DNA from: Actinomycetales bacterium
GTDB lineage: Bacteria; Actinomycetota; Actinomycetes; Mycobacteriales; Micromonosporaceae
Direction of reading: 5' to 3'
DNA length: 54,797 nt
Assembly (NCBI GenBank): GCA_002919305.1
Contig: PKFB01000056.1
Coordinates: 1 to 54,797, forward strand
Numbering within the stretch: position 1 is the first letter of the stretch; each line of letters opens with the position of its first letter. The position numbers and the translations under genes are program-made. A model generated the notes under the pieces. That model ran no database searches, had not been told where the DNA came from, and saw only the letters and a list, made by a program, of their open reading frames with translations. Shown here piece after piece: positions 25,160 to 36,502 of this stretch.

Positions 25160-26020
25160 GTGTCTGTGCCTTTCGACCCCAGCCGGCTCCGCGCGCTGTA
25201 CGACAGCTCCCTGCGTACCTTCCTCCCACTGCTTCCTGGGGTGACGGTGGAACGCGACGGACCCGTGCTGCGCGTCAGTGGCCTGGGGGCGGGTGGGCAG
25301 ATCCTGTACCGGGACTTGGGTGGGCTCAACGGCCCGGACCTGGACGCGCTCATCGCCCGGCAACGGGACCACTTCACCGCCCGCGGGCTGAGCGTGGAGT
25401 GGAAGCTACACACCCACGATCGCCCGGAGGATTTACCTCAGCGGCTGCAGGCGGCGGGCTTCACCCCCGGCGCCACCGAGACGGTCCTGGTCGGCCTGGC
25501 AGCGCCGCTGGCGACCCACACCCCACAGTTACCGGAAGGGGTACGCGTCCGCGAAGCCACCACCCGCGACGATCTCGAAAGGATCGCTGTATTAAAGGAG
25601 CGGGTGTCAGGCGGCGACTACAGCAGGCTGGTAGACGGGCTGGCAACGGAGCTGACCGAGGCCCCGACCGGGCTGACGGTGCTGGTCGCGGAGGTGACGA
25701 CGGGGGACAACGAGCCGGTGGTGGCCTGCGCGGCCTGGATCCGCTACGCCCACGGCACTGAATTCGCGACCCTGTGGGGCGGCGCCACCCTGCCGGAGTG
25801 GCGCAGCCGGGGCCTGTACCGGGCCCTTGTGTCCCATCGTGCCCGGTTAGCACGGGAACGCGGATTCCCCTACCTGCAGGTAAACGCCTCAAGCAGCAGT
25901 CGCCCCATCCTGGAGCGGCTGGGGTTCATCCCCATCACCACCGCCACCCCTTATGTACACACCTTCCCACCCGCCCATCTGGTGTGGCCCCAGATCATGA
26001 CCGCCCCGCCCGGCCTCTAA
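25160..26020 (+). CDS. GNAT-family N-acetyltransferase
   Basis: 286 residues. The C-terminal half is a GNAT fold: strands around VRVREATTRDDLERI, then the acetyl-CoA motif RSRGLYRALVSHRARLARERG and a final LQVNASSSSRPILERLGF. The N-terminal ~115 residues form a separate domain, perhaps a second degenerate GNAT half. It transfers an acetyl group to an unknown amine. GTG 25160 is chosen because it begins the conserved part and no ribosome site is visible; TACGCT (25148-25153) at seven bases suggests a leaderless transcript. GTG 25118 is the alternative. It diverges from ald. Confidence 0.82.
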   Translation: MSVPFDPSRLRALYDSSLRTFLPLLPGVTVERDGPVLRVSGLGAGGQILYRDLGGLNGPDLDALIARQRDHFTARGLSVEWKLHTHDRPEDLPQRLQAAGFTPGATETVLVGLAAPLATHTPQLPEGVRVREATTRDDLERIAVLKERVSGGDYSRLVDGLATELTEAPTGLTVLVAEVTTGDNEPVVACAAWIRYAHGTEFATLWGGATLPEWRSRGLYRALVSHRARLARERGFPYLQVNASSSSRPILERLGFIPITTATPYVHTFPPAHLVWPQIMTAPPGL

Positions 26021-26023
26021 AGG

Positions 26024-26071
26024 CAGGGGTCCCTCACCCCGGAACGCTCAGGGCATTTTGAGGGACCCCTG
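26024..26071. terminator. Bidirectional hairpin between GNAT and subtilase genes
   Basis: CAGGGGTCCCTCA (26024-26036) and TGAGGGACCCCTG (26059-26071) form a perfect 13-bp stem around a 22-nt loop, between the stops of two convergent genes. Confidence 0.65.
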
Positions 26072-26087
26072 ATTCAGGTCGTGACTG

Positions 26088-29000
26088 TCAGGCCACGCCG
26101 TAAGCGCGGATGATCTCCTGCTCAACGCTGTTGCCGGCCTGGTCAGTGACCGTGGCCCGTAGCGACACAAACCCGGAGTCCGGGTTGGTCACAGTGGCCA
26201 CCCAGTGGTCGCCCCGCCGACGCAACTGCACCGGCTGCCAGGTCGCCCCATCGTCAACCGACATCTCCACAGTCACACTCGCCACCGGCGACGACGGCGC
26301 TCCCGCCTGCCGCTGCACATACACCGGGACCTGGAACCGCCGCCCCGCCGGAGCCCGGTTCCTGTCATCCAGATCCGGGGTGAACCGCGCCGCCAGCAAC
26401 GGCAACCCATGTGGCTCCTCCGTATGTCCGGACCGGAACGTCCACACGCAACTGACCCTGGTAGACACATCTGTCACACTGCGCTCAGCCGATGCCTCCA
26501 GCCGGTACGTCGCTTCCTGCGCCGGCAGCCCATCGACCTCCAGGCGTGTAATTGAGTCCTCCGCGATCAACTCATCGCCCAGGTACAGACGGGTGGACGC
26601 GGTGTCTATCGCCGAATAACCCTCGTGACTGAGCGTCCCATCCGAGAACAGGGCCAGCAGTACGCGTGCCTCGTCACCGGAACGTGTCGCGTGCTGCCAC
26701 ACAGACGCCGACGCCGGGAACCCAGGGCCAAACACCCCATGGTTCCACTCTTCACTGACGCGGCCCGCCCGGTACGTCGTCCACCCCGAGTACTGGGTGG
26801 CGCTGGTGGCCAGTGCGTTTCCCTCAGGCTGGTGGACACCCTGGAAGAACTCGCGTGTCCACTCCACCCCGTCGACGGTGAAGTATTCCGTCCGTTGGGT
26901 TGGCAGCGTCGTGAGCAGCGACACGCCCCAGGAGCGGTAGTCGGCTACCCCAGCGGGACGGGCGTAGACGACGGTCTCGCCGTGGGGCGCCTCCCCCTGG
27001 ACCCGGTACGTGGTGTCGATAGCGGCAAGCTGCTGGTCCCGCACGTGCCGCTCAAATCCCGTCGCCAGACCACCCCTTTCAAACCACGCGAGGTGGTAGA
27101 CGTACGACGTATCGACGACCCTGCCGTCCCCGGAGGAAGGCTCGATGTACTCAGCTCTCACCGAGGAGTAGTAATGGGCTCCCTCCGGAGCATCCGGGCC
27201 CAACTGGAGGGTACTGACCCCCTCCCAGCTCTCAGACGTCTTCCACGCCGCTATGCCGTAGTCAGGGCCGATATTGAAGTCGATACCTCCCCTCCGCAGA
27301 ACGGCAGACTCCCTCGCGAGGGTGATCTCCACAGGCTCAGCGTCCCGCGCATCCAGCTCGATCTCGGTATCAGCGGTCACCTCCAGCCTGGGCTGGGCGA
27401 TGATAGCGGTCTTCGTTCCGCCGTCTTCGATCACCGCTGTCAAGGCGTATGTCCCGACCGGGAGCCGAGCCGTCAGCGAACCATCCTCCTCATAGAAGGC
27501 CCAGTGTTCCTCGGTCGCGTAGTCGGCGATGTAAACGGCGTAGTCCGCGGGCACGCCACCGTTGTGGTCAATAACCTCAATATCCACGTTGTGGTATTCG
27601 GGCTCCCGCTCAACCGCGACCGGCGTCACCACCCGCTGATCACCAGCGGTGGCAACCACATGCCCCTGATATATGCCGTCAGCGGTCCCCACACGGGTGT
27701 CGGCGGTAACCGTGATCTCCGCGGTGCCGCCCGCCGGCACCGTCACCTCATCCGCGCTGAGGTGGAACAGACCGTCCGGCACCTCACTCCCAGCGGGGCC
27801 GCTCACCTGCAGCTGAAGGGCGAGGGTGATCGGCTCATCACCGTTGTTGGTGTAGGTGATGGTGCTGCTGACTGGCTCGTCATCGTGGTGCGGCCACGGC
27901 ACAGCCCCCAAGTTCACCGTCGACGGCGAGGCCACGACCGGAAGCGCTATCGCGGCAGCGACATCAACGAGGCCGGCGCCCTGCTGGAACACGGTCTGGT
28001 TCGCCGCCGGCCGGGCCGCACTCATCAGTCCAGCTTTAAGCTGCTGACCGTCCCAGTCCGGATGCTGCTGCGCCAGCAACGCCGCCGCTCCCGCCACATG
28101 CGGGGCAGCCATCGAGGTACCCGCCATATCCGTGTAGAACTCATTGACCGGTTCCCCGTTCACCCCGTTGCGCGCTCGGGCCGCCACGATCCCCACGCCA
28201 GGCGCGGTGATCTCCGGCTTGATCGCCCCGTCACCGATCCGTGGCCCTTGAGCGGAGAAGGGTGCTCTGGCGCCGGAATCGAGCACCGCGCCCACCGCCA
28301 ACGCCGCATCCGCGCTCGCCGGTGAATCAACGGTCTGCCTGTGATACCCCTCGTTTCCAGCGGCGACCACGAACAAGATCCCATGCGTGGCGCTGAGGCT
28401 GTTGATCGCCTCCTCCAGCGGGTCGATCTCCGGAGTGTCAGGACCGCCCAAGCTGAGGTTGATGATGTCGGCACCGGCGTCGGCCGCCCACTGGATCGCC
28501 TCTAAAAGCGCTGACTCCTCACACCAGCCATCGAACATGCACGCCTTGGCGTTGAGCAGCGTCGCCTCCGGCGCCACCCCTCGAAAAGCGCCATCAGAGG
28601 CCGCACCGGTCCCGGCGATCGTGGCCGCTACATGCGTACCGTGCCCGCTGTAGTCATCCGCGTCCAACTCGAAGGTGAAGTTCTCCGACGCCGCCACCTG
28701 CCCGACCAGATCCGGGTGAGTGGTGTCGATGCCGCTGTCCACCACCGCCACCGTCACACCCTCACCGGTGAGTCCGGTCTCCCAGGCCGCCGACGCCCCG
28801 ATGGCGGGCACCGACACATCCAACGACAACCGTCGCCGACCGTCCAACCACACGCGCTCAACACCGGAGGCTGCGCGCCGGTTGTTTCCGGCGGTCAACG
28901 CGGCCCACACCTCATCGGTCTGGCCGGTGGGCACCTCCACCGCCGCCCCACCGATCGCCGGCAACGACGCGGTCACCTCCGCACCGGCTGACTCCAGGCC

Positions 29001-29408
29001 GCCTCCGGCGGCCCGCGCCGCACCCCGGGCGTACTCCACGATCAGAGGAAGTGAGGACCGCTGGTGGTAACCGGCCTCGATCAGCCCGGGCACATCGAAC
29101 AGCCGCCGATCCACGGTCCCGTTCGCCACCAGCCGCATCGCGTCGGCCGGGATGACATACATGCTCTCGGCTGTCCGTTGCGTGACGAACCGCATGCCCT
29201 CACGGCCCTCGCCGGGCTGAATGTCCACAGCCCACCCGGCGGCACCCTCAACGAGTCTGACCCGGTCACCGGTGATAAGGGTGACCGCTCCGCTGTCTGT
29301 CTCTGACAGCGCTGGCTCTTCACCAAATGCCGCTGGCGCCGGCATCAGCACCAAGGCAGTGGCGAGAAGCCCAGTACACCACTGAGCGTACCGTTTGTTT
29401 TGTGACAT
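26088..29408 (-). CDS. Secreted subtilisin-like serine protease (S8), large
   Basis: 1,106 residues. A signal peptide (MSQNKRYAQW, then LLATALVLMP, cleavage after AAFG) precedes a propeptide of ~170 residues. The S8 domain holds the full triad: Asp224 in VVDSGID, His256 in SGHGTHVA and Ser432 in GTSMAAPHVAG, with oxyanion Asn352 in VAAGNEG. About 600 residues follow, mainly beta-sandwich modules, including an NEW-type segment (TITYTNNGDEPITL) and a final Ig-like domain. No sortase motif or anchor is seen, so it should be released to digest external protein. Start ATG 29408 has AGGAGAG five bases upstream. The two cysteines around residue 300 may form a disulfide. Confidence 0.93.
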   Translation of the reverse strand: MSQNKRYAQWCTGLLATALVLMPAPAAFGEEPALSETDSGAVTLITGDRVRLVEGAAGWAVDIQPGEGREGMRFVTQRTAESMYVIPADAMRLVANGTVDRRLFDVPGLIEAGYHQRSSLPLIVEYARGAARAAGGGLESAGAEVTASLPAIGGAAVEVPTGQTDEVWAALTAGNNRRAASGVERVWLDGRRRLSLDVSVPAIGASAAWETGLTGEGVTVAVVDSGIDTTHPDLVGQVAASENFTFELDADDYSGHGTHVAATIAGTGAASDGAFRGVAPEATLLNAKACMFDGWCEESALLEAIQWAADAGADIINLSLGGPDTPEIDPLEEAINSLSATHGILFVVAAGNEGYHRQTVDSPASADAALAVGAVLDSGARAPFSAQGPRIGDGAIKPEITAPGVGIVAARARNGVNGEPVNEFYTDMAGTSMAAPHVAGAAALLAQQHPDWDGQQLKAGLMSAARPAANQTVFQQGAGLVDVAAAIALPVVASPSTVNLGAVPWPHHDDEPVSSTITYTNNGDEPITLALQLQVSGPAGSEVPDGLFHLSADEVTVPAGGTAEITVTADTRVGTADGIYQGHVVATAGDQRVVTPVAVEREPEYHNVDIEVIDHNGGVPADYAVYIADYATEEHWAFYEEDGSLTARLPVGTYALTAVIEDGGTKTAIIAQPRLEVTADTEIELDARDAEPVEITLARESAVLRRGGIDFNIGPDYGIAAWKTSESWEGVSTLQLGPDAPEGAHYYSSVRAEYIEPSSGDGRVVDTSYVYHLAWFERGGLATGFERHVRDQQLAAIDTTYRVQGEAPHGETVVYARPAGVADYRSWGVSLLTTLPTQRTEYFTVDGVEWTREFFQGVHQPEGNALATSATQYSGWTTYRAGRVSEEWNHGVFGPGFPASASVWQHATRSGDEARVLLALFSDGTLSHEGYSAIDTASTRLYLGDELIAEDSITRLEVDGLPAQEATYRLEASAERSVTDVSTRVSCVWTFRSGHTEEPHGLPLLAARFTPDLDDRNRAPAGRRFQVPVYVQRQAGAPSSPVASVTVEMSVDDGATWQPVQLRRRGDHWVATVTNPDSGFVSLRATVTDQAGNSVEQEIIRAYGVA

Positions 29409-29811
29409 TTTGTCTCTCCTGTCGGAAGAGGACACTGTCAGAAGACAAGACCCACACCTCTGCCCGACAGTTTCAATTGATCGATAACGGAAAGATCACA
29501 GGCATTTAAGACACTGTGGACGGTGACTGCCACACCCACGACAAATGACGCGACACCTACGCCTAAATGGCGTTGTCAGGGCACGTCTCATAAGCACAGT
29601 GACACCTGGAATGTCCACAATGTCCACATAATGGACGCCTTGATACCGCGTCCACTCCAGCCACCAGGCCCAGCTAGCACCAAGCCGCACTCGCCACTAC
29701 AGCCCGACCCTCGTCATCTAGCCACACCGCCATCACCGGCAGCTCACGCCCACCCTGTGATTTCGAGCCCGCCTCAGGACCCTCACCGCACACCGGAAGC
29801 CGGTTCGCCAC
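29409..29811. other. Promoter-side gap of the subtilase gene
   Basis: No gene with coding bias is present. The tandem and inverted TGTCCA elements at 29611-29636 are the most ordered part, about 200 bases upstream of the subtilase start. Confidence 0.4.
29611..29636. promoter_or_regulatory. Tandem and inverted TGTCCA element
   Basis: ATGTCCACA occurs twice in tandem (29611-29619 and 29620-29628), and the second copy forms GTCCA-N5-TGGAC with the following bases. The arrangement looks like a regulator site for the secreted protease; the regulator is unknown. Confidence 0.35.
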
Positions 29812-29845
29812 AAAAAAGCTGGCCGGCAACCATGTGCCGGCCAGC
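29812..29845 (-). terminator. Rho-independent terminator after the NUDIX gene
   Basis: GCTGGCCGGCA (29818-29828), loop ACCATG, TGCCGGCCAGC (29835-29845) forms a perfect 11-bp stem. Read on the minus strand it is followed by six Ts (29817-29812). It ends the pyrG-NUDIX unit. Confidence 0.85.
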
Positions 29846-29879
29846 CTCCACGCTCACCGTAAAAACGCCGCGAGGACCC

Positions 29880-32502
<2,623 letters not shown>

Positions 32503-32517
32503 CTAGAAATTAACGGA

Positions 32518-32576
32518 GAGCGGAGGGGCCGCTTCAGGATCTGACTGAAGCGGCCGACGCCTGGAAAGCCCTCCGC
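32518..32576 (-). terminator. Nested hairpin after the phosphatase-like membrane gene
   Basis: An inner stem GGCCGCTTCAG/CTGAAGCGGCC (32526-32536, 32544-32554) sits inside an outer pair AGCGGAGGG/CCCTCCGCT (32518-32526, 32568-32576). It lies about 35 bases past the stop of the minus-strand gene. The remaining gap up to pyrG holds nothing else. Confidence 0.6.
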
Positions 32577-32609
32577 TGTAAAAGTCGCCTGGCCTAGATG
32601 CTCGACCCG

Positions 32610-35282
32610 CTAGTCGCTGCTCGAGGAGTACGACGACCCGCTGCTGGACGAGTACGATCCGCTGTCCGTGCCGCGGTAGGAGTCGCTGCTGGAGGAATAC
32701 GACGACCCGCTCTCTGAGCCGCTGCCGCCGCTTTCCGTCGCCGCGCCCGCCGGAGCCAGCTCCGATGCGTTCCGTGAACCGGAGCCCGATCGTGATTCAG
32801 ACTCCGAGACGGAGACATCGGGAACAGACTTGGCCGGGATCGGAGCGATCGGCCCCGGCTCAGACGGCCCCGGCTCGGATGGCCTGGGTTGCTCGGACTC
32901 GGACGCGCCTGACTCAGATGACCCAGACCCAGCGGGCGTGGCGGGTTGAAACCCAGACGATCCGGAATCACCGGGCTTGGAGTGACCGGCCTCAGACAGG
33001 ATGAGGGTTGTGGAGGTACTCGTCGCTGCGGCGGCCCCATCCTCAGACGACTGCCCACTCGTCGCGGGCTGCTCGGCTTTCCTCCCGTCCTTTGACACCC
33101 GCCTCGTGGCCGGCTGCGCGGCGGTCGGCTTCGTCTGCGCCATCGCGTACCGCGGCTCATCGGCCGGACGGGTAGCGGGGAACCCTTCAGGAGGAGCGGT
33201 ACGCTGGTCCGCCCGCACCAGCACCCGCAGCGAGGAGACCAGCAGCATCGGCATCAGGGTCGCCGCCGCGGCTCCCCCGGCCACGCTCACCGCGCCGTCC
33301 GCCAGGCCTCCCAGGGTCGCCGCGATCACGGCCCCGATCACAGCCGCCCGGACCGCCGGGTACAGGCCGTAGACCCGTTTGAGCCCACCCGAGGGCCGCA
33401 GCAGCACGAACGCCACAAACAACCCGGCGCCGATGAACAGCCACGTCAGCGGGCTGGTCGCGAAGGCCAACACGTTCGCCTCGCCGGTGCGGTGCAGTAC
33501 CGCCCCTGCGGTCCCGTCCCCCAGGTCGGTGAGGAAACGCCCCAGCCTGCCCCGCTCAGTCTCCGGCTGCCGGAGATTCAACAACGCCAACGCACTGGTG
33601 ACAACTAGGCCGGCCAGGGTGCCCCACAGCAGCCGGGTCATGGTCAGCCAGCCTCCGGTGCAGATGACCGCCGCCACACAGGTACCGGCGGTCAGGGCGA
33701 TCGCGCTTCCGGAGTCCGCGCCCAGGGCGGGCAGACCCACCACCACGACGCCTAGGCCACCCAACACCGCGATCACCAGCGGTCGGCGGGAACGCGGCAC
33801 CCACTGTGCCAGGCAGCCGGCGGCTATCAGGATCCCGACCGCGAACACCCCGGCGCCGATCGGGCTTGCGCCCGCCAACCGGCCACCATTGACCGCGTTA
33901 TACCCGACCATTCCGTTGAGCTGGAGATGCGCGCCTGTGAGCAGATCAGCAGCCACCACGACAGCGGCGATACCGGCGACGGTCCCCAAGGGCCCGAGAG
34001 AGGTGCGCCACCACGGCGCGAGTCGCACCAAGGCGGTCAGTACCAGCAGCACCGCCACGCCGGTGGTCGCGAAGATCAGACCAGGGTGAGGTTGGCTCCA
34101 CCACGGCACCAGCTCAGCCAGCAGCGCCGCCGGTAGCCACAGCGCGGCGGCCACCGCCGCCAACTCCACCACCCGGATGGCGACCGGTACCCACCGGGTC
34201 TCCTTCGTGGACGCCTGCCGGGCCCGTCGCAGCACCGGAATCGCCACGACGAACAAGACCAGCTGGGCCACCACCAGGATGAGCAGGAACCGGTCCGACC
34301 GCCAAAACTGCTGCCAGGCGGCCTGGTCAGCGTCGACCAGGGTCGACGTCGCCGCAGCGAGATCGGCCGACCGGGGCTGAACGGTCAGCGGCGCCCCGGC
34401 GAACCAGTCCGACCGCGGCAGTCCCAGCACCTCCGCCGCGGTCGGGGCGATGTCGATCAGCTGGATGTAGCCGGCGCGGCGTGTGGTCGCCGACTCCAAC
34501 CAGCCCCGCTCGAAACCCGCCCCGTTGGCCAACGCCACATGCAGCCGAGCCGCTCCGGCGGTGTCGGCGACCCCCACCACCATCACCAAAGTCCGCTCTG
34601 GGCGGGCGTCCAAGATCGTGGCCAGGTTGCTGTCCAGCGTCCGCAGCGCGGCTTGCCGGCCCAGGGACGGGATCGTGCCCAAATCCACGATCGACAACGC
34701 GCAGGACTCAAACAGCTCGGCGGCGTTGTCGGGCAGCTCCTCCCGGTACACGCTGATCCGACCCACTCCGGGGCTGGCGGCGGCGATACCCGCGCCGTGC
34801 CCCACCGCCACCGTGCAGCGGACCATCTCGGCCAGCACCCCGGGACGCGCCCGGTAGTACAGCGTCCGGTTGTCGTCGTAGATCTGTCGGGCCCCCCGCA
34901 TCAGGGCGCTACCGCCCTCCTGCAACTCCACGGTGGGGAGGGCAGCCTCACAATCGTCGGCTCCTCCCGCGTCACCGACCCGGGCCTGGTTACCGGCGCC
35001 GAGGGTCAGCCACCCGTCGGCCGGGCAGGTGTGGCGCTGCGCTGACCGGACCGACATCGACGCCAGCGCGCTGTCCTCGGCCAGGGCCCACAACGTGGGG
35101 GTGAGCGCGGGGTTGATGTCCTCCCAGCGCAGCCCGGCCGCACCGATCAGGATCACGTGCTCGGCCGTGGTGTCCTGCACCGGCGCGGCGTGGGCCGGGG
35201 TGGCCCCACTGAACGCGACGCCCGGCACGAGCAGGCCCAGCGCCCCCACCAGCGCGGCAAGTACCGCCAGCGGACTCTTCAT
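32610..35282 (-). CDS. Multi-pass membrane protein with alkaline-phosphatase-like ectodomain
   Basis: 890 residues. A signal peptide (first ~33 residues) precedes an external domain (about 40-330). Its start AEHVILIGAAGLRWEDI and its DIAPTAAEVLGL segment resemble alkaline-phosphatase-superfamily folds, although the usual metal-ligand set is not fully evident. About ten membrane helices follow (about 335-700). The tail after ~residue 700 is low complexity, rich in S, P, E and G, ending in SYSSSS blocks. The gene overlaps the glycosyltransferase by four bases (ATGA) and closes the envelope operon. A role in surface-glycan or lipid-head-group transfer is inference. Its stop follows repeated coding units at 32613-32711. 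Confidence 0.72.
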   Translation of the reverse strand: MKSPLAVLAALVGALGLLVPGVAFSGATPAHAAPVQDTTAEHVILIGAAGLRWEDINPALTPTLWALAEDSALASMSVRSAQRHTCPADGWLTLGAGNQARVGDAGGADDCEAALPTVELQEGGSALMRGARQIYDDNRTLYYRARPGVLAEMVRCTVAVGHGAGIAAASPGVGRISVYREELPDNAAELFESCALSIVDLGTIPSLGRQAALRTLDSNLATILDARPERTLVMVVGVADTAGAARLHVALANGAGFERGWLESATTRRAGYIQLIDIAPTAAEVLGLPRSDWFAGAPLTVQPRSADLAAATSTLVDADQAAWQQFWRSDRFLLILVVAQLVLFVVAIPVLRRARQASTKETRWVPVAIRVVELAAVAAALWLPAALLAELVPWWSQPHPGLIFATTGVAVLLVLTALVRLAPWWRTSLGPLGTVAGIAAVVVAADLLTGAHLQLNGMVGYNAVNGGRLAGASPIGAGVFAVGILIAAGCLAQWVPRSRRPLVIAVLGGLGVVVVGLPALGADSGSAIALTAGTCVAAVICTGGWLTMTRLLWGTLAGLVVTSALALLNLRQPETERGRLGRFLTDLGDGTAGAVLHRTGEANVLAFATSPLTWLFIGAGLFVAFVLLRPSGGLKRVYGLYPAVRAAVIGAVIAATLGGLADGAVSVAGGAAAATLMPMLLVSSLRVLVRADQRTAPPEGFPATRPADEPRYAMAQTKPTAAQPATRRVSKDGRKAEQPATSGQSSEDGAAAATSTSTTLILSEAGHSKPGDSGSSGFQPATPAGSGSSESGASESEQPRPSEPGPSEPGPIAPIPAKSVPDVSVSESESRSGSGSRNASELAPAGAATESGGSGSESGSSYSSSSDSYRGTDSGSYSSSSGSSYSSSSD
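32613..32711. repeat. Imperfect 30-bp coding repeat in serine tail
   Basis: Segments starting at 32613 and 32682 share 28 of 30 bases (GTCGCTGCT, then GAGGA-TACGACGACCCGCT) and encode repeated GSSYSSSSD blocks. A third diverged copy lies between them. Slipped-strand expansion is a plausible origin. Confidence 0.6.
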
Positions 35283-36487
35283 GCCAACTCAGCGTAGACG
35301 GCTCGGATCTGGGCGATCGTGGACTCTGGCGTCGGCAGTAGCGGTATTCGCGCGGCGGCGCGTTCCACAAGGCGCGCCGCATGGTCGGGATTGTCCAGCA
35401 CCGAGGCCAGCGCCGCCGCCAACGCCGCGGGGTCACCGGGAGGTACCAGCTCACCGGCGTCCCCGACCAGTGACGGGACACCCCCCACCGCGGTCCCCAC
35501 GAACGGCCGTCCGGCGCGCAGTGCCTCCTGCGCAATCAGCGGGCTGCCCTCCCACTGGCTGGGGAGCGTCACCACGTCGGCGGCCGCCAACAGATCGGGC
35601 ACGTCGTTCCGGGCCCCCAGCAGCCGCACCGGGGCGCCGGTGACGGCGATCCGCTCCTCCAGCTCCGCCCGCTGCGGCCCATCCCCGGCCACCACGAACA
35701 GCGGGGGGTACGCACGTGGCGCACCCGACGCCGTCGTGGTCGGGAACGCGGCCGCCGCCTCGATGAGCGTGTGCAGCCCCTTCTGCGGACTCAACCGCGC
35801 CACCGTGACCACCAGTGGCCGCTCCGGCGGCAGCCCGAACTCCGCGCGTACCTCCTCCACCGAACGCGACGGGGGTGGCAGGGTAGGCGCCGCCACGGGG
35901 CCAGGCCGGACATCGCGTCCCCCCAACTGCCGTACCCGGGCCTCCAGATCGGGGGAGACACACAGCGTGATATCAGCCCGCCGGGCGACGACCTGCTCCA
36001 ACTGGGCGTAGATGGTCCGGAGCGGCCCGTCGGCCAGGACAGCGTTGTGCCAGGTCACCACGAAGGGAATCGAGCGGGGGGTGGCTAGTCCAGCCAGCAG
36101 ACCCGCGCGCAGCCCGTGGGCGTGAACCAGGTCGGCGCCGCGCAGCACCGTCCGCAGTCGCGCCCACGCCCGCAGATCGGCGACCGGCCGCGGACCGGAG
36201 GCGATCTCCACGGAGACGAACCGGGCCCCGGTTCGGGTGAACCGGAACTGCTCCTCGGTGCTGGACGGGCCGGCCACCACCACCCGAGAGCCGGCGCGGA
36301 CCAACCCCTCGGCCAGAGAGGCGACGTGCCGACCGGTTCCACCGGTGGTGGTGGCCACCACCAGCGCCACCCGTCGCCCGGCGTCCCGAGTGTCGCCGTC
36401 GTCAGCGTCGTATCCGGCGACCAGCTGGTCGGCCGGTGGGTTGTTCTTTCCGTGTGCGGCGGACTGTTCCGCGTGCGTCCTGGTCAC
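35279..36487 (-). CDS. Glycosyltransferase family 4
   Basis: 402 residues with the GT-B fold. The N-terminal domain contains TTTGGTGRHVASLAEGL; the C-terminal donor domain contains VARLSPQKGLHTLIEAA and the EALRAGRPFVGTAVGG segment that holds the E-x7-E-type motif of GT4. It transfers a nucleotide-activated sugar; donor and acceptor are not readable. It lies between the MurJ-like flippase and the phosphatase-like membrane protein, with 4-base overlap on one side and 15 bases on the other, so a lipid-linked or surface glycan acceptor is likely. GTG start with AGGAGGC upstream. Confidence 0.88.
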   Translation of the reverse strand: MTRTHAEQSAAHGKNNPPADQLVAGYDADDGDTRDAGRRVALVVATTTGGTGRHVASLAEGLVRAGSRVVVAGPSSTEEQFRFTRTGARFVSVEIASGPRPVADLRAWARLRTVLRGADLVHAHGLRAGLLAGLATPRSIPFVVTWHNAVLADGPLRTIYAQLEQVVARRADITLCVSPDLEARVRQLGGRDVRPGPVAAPTLPPPSRSVEEVRAEFGLPPERPLVVTVARLSPQKGLHTLIEAAAAFPTTTASGAPRAYPPLFVVAGDGPQRAELEERIAVTGAPVRLLGARNDVPDLLAAADVVTLPSQWEGSPLIAQEALRAGRPFVGTAVGGVPSLVGDAGELVPPGDPAALAAALASVLDNPDHAARLVERAAARIPLLPTPESTIAQIRAVYAELA

Positions 36488-36502
36488 CGGACTGCCTCCT
36501 GC

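Noticed and set aside
26625-28325. 566-codon plus-strand frame opposite the subtilase
   Set aside because: Antisense shadow; the protease frame carries the full catalytic triad and a signal peptide.
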